From the NCBI GenBank assembly GCA_016124975.1, contig WGMP01000041.1:1-44043 (forward strand): a stretch of 44,043 nt of DNA, in the 5' to 3' direction. This document shows, piece after piece, positions 42,606 through 44,043 of the stretch. The notes beneath the pieces were generated by a model. It saw only the letters and a program-made list of their open reading frames with translations. It was not told the origin of the DNA and did no database searches. A program made the translations under genes and the position numbers. Source of the DNA: Phycisphaera sp. Lineage in GTDB: Bacteria > Planctomycetota > Phycisphaerae > Phycisphaerales > SM1A02. Every line of letters starts with the position of its first letter. Position 1 is the first letter of the stretch.

Positions 42606-43217
42606 TCACGCCTCCTCCGCGATCTGCTGCTCCACGAGCGCCTTCATCTTGTCGCGGATCCGCTGCTTCACCTTGTGGACCGCCTGCGTCGAGGTCGCGC
42701 AATCCCTCGCGATCGCCTCCACGGGCTCGCCGCGCATCAGGCGCTCGAAGATCGCCACGCTCTCGGGCGCGAAGGTGCGGCGGATCTCCGCCATTGCGAT
42801 CCTGTAGTGGTGGTTGATCCATTCTTCCTCGAACGCTCGCTCGCTCAGCTCGGCGACTTGGGCGCGGCGGGCGTCGCCCCCTGCGACGACGCCCTCCACG
42901 ATGGGTAGTGCCGCCGCGGCGCCCGCTGGACGCGACTCGCGGGCACGAACCCGAGAAATCTCGTTTCGCACCACCCGGAAGAGGTAGCTGCGAAAGCGCC
43001 CCTTGGCCGCGTCGAGCGTGAAACGGGGCATCGCGCGGAACAGCGCCCCGAAGACGGTCTGGGCCACATCCTCCGCATCGGTGGGCTGCAGCCCCTGGCG
43101 GGTCGAGAAACGCACCACGAGCTCCCTGTAGCGCGCCTCGAAGCGCTGCCACGCCTCCTGGTCCTTCGGGTCCTGAAGTCTCGCGATGAGCGTGAGTTGC
43201 GTCGGCGGAATCGTCAT
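42606..43217 (-). CDS. ECF-type RNA polymerase sigma factor
   Basis: 203 residues. Region 2 includes WQRFEARYRELVVRF, then DAEDVAQTVFGALFRAMPRF and GRFRSYLFRVVRNEI. Region 4 includes AIFERLMRGEPVEAIARDC, then STQAVHKVKQRIRDKMK. The opening MTIPPTQLTLIARLQDPKD is typical of sigma factors that accompany Ser/Thr kinases in planctomycetes. The ATG at 43217 gives this full form. It is first in an operon with the kinase and divergent from the exported protein at 43345, a likely target. Confidence 0.92.
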   Translation of the reverse strand: MTIPPTQLTLIARLQDPKDQEAWQRFEARYRELVVRFSTRQGLQPTDAEDVAQTVFGALFRAMPRFTLDAAKGRFRSYLFRVVRNEISRVRARESRPAGAAAALPIVEGVVAGGDARRAQVAELSERAFEEEWINHHYRIAMAEIRRTFAPESVAIFERLMRGEPVEAIARDCATSTQAVHKVKQRIRDKMKALVEQQIAEEA

Positions 43218-43344
43218 GACCCGGGCGGAATGTACCCCCTGCAGACGACTCGGCGAAACGACGGTTGCGTGGAAATTCCGCATCGCTCCGTCCAACGGAC
43301 GCCGCCACGCCGCTACGCAGGGGGTCCGACGGAGTCCAATCGCC

Positions 43345-44043
43345 ATGCAGACCCTCATCGCCCGCATCACGCCTGTCACGAACCTCTTCACGCTTCGCGC
43401 CGTTCTCGGGCTGGCGTCCGTCCTGGGCGCCGCCGCGTCGGCCCACGCGGTCGAGAAGACCTGGGACGGCGGTGCTGGCACCGCCAACTGGCACGACGCC
43501 GCGAACTGGAGTCCGGACGGCATCCCCGCGGAGACCGACACCGTGGTGATCGGCGCTGCGTTCCCCGAAGTCGTCTACACAGGAACGGCGGGGGATCGGA
43601 CGGTCGCCACGCTGTCCTGCGACACGGTGCTGCGGATCACGGGCGGAACGCTGCGGGTTGCGGACGGCGGAACGATCACGGGGCGGCTGACGATGACGGG
43701 CGGGGCATTCTGCCCAGGACTCGTCTCGGGCGCGTTCGTCACGCTTTCGGGCACGGGCAACTCCATCGCAAGCGCGAGTCTTCCGTGCGGTTCGCTGCAT
43801 GTCGCGGCGGGCGCGACCTTGTCGCTCGCGAACTCGACCCTCTCCGCCGCGCTCGTGAACGACGGCGCGGTGACGATGCCGTCGAACCAGAGCACGACGC
43901 TCGGCGCGAACGGCACGGTGCTGAACCGAGGCGAGTGGACGATGACGGCCGCCAGCGGGCAGTCCAGCCAGATCTCGGGCAACTGCTCGAGCTTCACCGC
44001 GACCTTCACGAACGAAGGCACGCTGCGGGCGACGGGTGGGGGC
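43345..44043 (+). CDS. Start of a large exported beta-rich surface protein (cut by window edge)
   Basis: The frame from ATG 43345 is open to the window end, 233 residues without stop. The signal peptide covers about 1-35 (LGLASVLGAAASAHA). The mature part begins VEKTWDGGAGTANWHDAANW, the opening typical of long autotransporter-like or PEP-CTERM adhesins. Short beta-helix-type repeats follow, with themes such as LRITGGTLRVADGG and LVNDGAVTMP. GGAG lies 10 bases before the start. The C-terminus, and hence its anchor, lies outside the window. The divergent ECF sigma/kinase pair suggests regulated expression. Confidence 0.8.
   Translation, partial: MQTLIARITPVTNLFTLRAVLGLASVLGAAASAHAVEKTWDGGAGTANWHDAANWSPDGIPAETDTVVIGAAFPEVVYTGTAGDRTVATLSCDTVLRITGGTLRVADGGTITGRLTMTGGAFCPGLVSGAFVTLSGTGNSIASASLPCGSLHVAAGATLSLANSTLSAALVNDGAVTMPSNQSTTLGANGTVLNRGEWTMTAASGQSSQISGNCSSFTATFTNEGTLRATGGG

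Noticed and set aside
40105-42807. 900-residue plus-strand frame opposite the kinase
   Set aside because: Shadow of the kinase gene; Arg-rich and without domains.

Overview
The window looks like chromosomal DNA of a high-GC planctomycete, most likely of the class Phycisphaerae. Three things point there: secreted proteins ending in two dockerin-like GDLDGSGxVDxxDLAxLL repeats, secreted proteins ending in a PEP-CTERM-like tag of the form P-GA-x-x-LL...GL-x-G-x-RRRR, and a planctomycete-style pair of an ECF sigma factor and a Ser/Thr kinase with a long TPR region. This placement is inferred from protein architecture only. Genes are dense on both strands. I saw no rRNA, tRNA, CRISPR array, insertion sequence or phage gene.

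Left part (1-12.7 kb): a winged-helix/LuxR regulator, a secreted S9 peptidase, a voltage-gated cation channel with the filter TLEGWVD, a Na/Pi cotransporter, a CPA2-type cation/proton antiporter and a DUF4190 protein. Next comes a LysR regulator divergent from a two-gene unit, a lipoprotein sulfatase followed by a lipoprotein HAD phosphatase. This unit ends at two copies of a REP-like nested palindrome.

Middle part (12.9-30 kb): a TerB/DUF697-like protein, a first PEP-CTERM-like protein, TerC, DoxX, and a complete Mrp operon (mrpABCDEFG) in which all six junctions are 4-base ATGA overlaps. A secreted arginine-deiminase-family enzyme with a dockerin-like tail follows. Then come a six-helix membrane protein facing a PepSY-type protein, a YdjM-like membrane protein, thiD and an SppA-like protease. 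Mrp, the Na/Pi symporter, the channel and the CPA2 antiporter together suggest a cell that manages Na+ and K+ actively, as a marine or salt-exposed organism would.

Right part (30-44 kb): a surface-protein and regulation island. It holds two paralogous PQQ-propeller/dockerin-tail proteins, each next to a paralogous winged-helix/LuxR regulator. The third regulator copy is the one at the left edge. Around them are two PEP-CTERM-like proteins, a second DoxX and a TPR-sulfotransferase. The window ends with an ECF sigma/TPR-kinase pair divergent from the start of a large exported repeat protein cut by the edge.

The most novel-looking elements are the three-copy regulator family with its duplicated regulator/propeller module, and a series of short tandem repeats (12-14 nt units of unrelated sequence) in the intergenic regions. 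The calcium-type channel filter, the twin REP-like palindromes and the secreted deiminase also deserve a second look.
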